NCBI RefSeq assembly: GCF_918797505.1
Contig: NC_092793.1
Span: 68,939,660 to 69,003,659 of the forward strand
DNA: 64,000 nt
Direction: 5' to 3'
Origin: Bemisia tabaci
Lineage: Eukaryota > Arthropoda > Insecta > Hemiptera > Aleyrodidae
The notes beneath the pieces were generated by a model that was not told where the DNA came from, did no database searches, and worked only from the letters and a program-made list of their open reading frames with translations. The number at the start of each line of letters is the position of its first letter. Within the stretch, counting starts at the first letter, position 1. The translations under genes and the position numbers were made by a program. Below are positions 63,781 through 64,000 of this stretch, one piece after another.

Positions 63781-64000
63781 ATAAAAACGTAGGAATGGAA
63801 AGGGTGCTCAATTTTTTTAAAGAATATTTAAAAAAAATTCTACAATTAAATAATCAAGCTTCAAGCTTCCGCAATAATCAATTTTCTACACAACGATTGT
63901 ACTACATTTTGCAACACGAAAACAAAATTATTGGCACATTTCACACACAACGTATGTGTCATCAGTTTCCCGACGTAAATAAGTGCTTTTGTGGGTGAGC

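Overview
This is eukaryotic nuclear DNA, almost certainly from an arthropod and most probably an insect. The evidence is GT-AG introns, AT-rich non-coding DNA, a very dense load of small DNA transposons, an RTE-type retrotransposon, and conserved proteins that look insect-like (a hemipteran is plausible, but that is only an impression). There are no operons, ribosome binding sites, CRISPR arrays or bacterial genes.

Layout. Positions 1 to about 31,500 contain no gene I can support. They are a mosaic of short non-autonomous inverted-repeat elements (MITEs), tandem repeats, G/C homopolymer runs and a few GC-rich islands. For many elements both ends and the target-site duplication (TSD) can be read directly: 8 bp (hAT-like), 5 bp (two groups, one with CACAGTG termini and a CGACG target typical of Transib), and 4 bp (an unassigned family, four copies). 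Several elements sit inside others, which gives relative ages. About 31.5-35.5 kb is AT-rich DNA with nothing recognised.

Three genes follow, all on the minus strand. (1) 35,537-42,655 is the 26S proteasome ATPase Rpt5 (PSMC3), 8 coding exons, 429 aa, complete. (2) 44,818-51,206 is a tRNA-dihydrouridine synthase 1-like protein (DUS1L), 8 coding exons, 455 aa, apparently complete. (3) 60,686-62,485 is a DHHC palmitoyltransferase of the ZDHHC1/11 type, 599 aa, one uninterrupted coding exon. Upstream of it lies a GC-rich stretch (about 62.9-63.6 kb) that may be its promoter and 5' UTR. The three genes serve unrelated housekeeping roles (protein degradation, tRNA modification, protein lipidation) and nothing suggests joint regulation.

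Between DUS1L and ZDHHC is a nearly full-length RTE retrotransposon (52,864-56,144) bounded by a perfect 12-bp TSD. Its 5' part (5' UTR and endonuclease) is inverted relative to its 3' part (reverse transcriptase), as twin priming would produce. Intron 7 of Rpt5 holds a second odd cluster: four GC-rich hairpins in a row, a tRNA-like sequence, a direct repeat and an inverted-repeat element.

Exon boundaries were placed by eye from reading frame, splice consensus and remembered family sequences. Family assignments of repeats rest on termini and TSDs, not on database searches.
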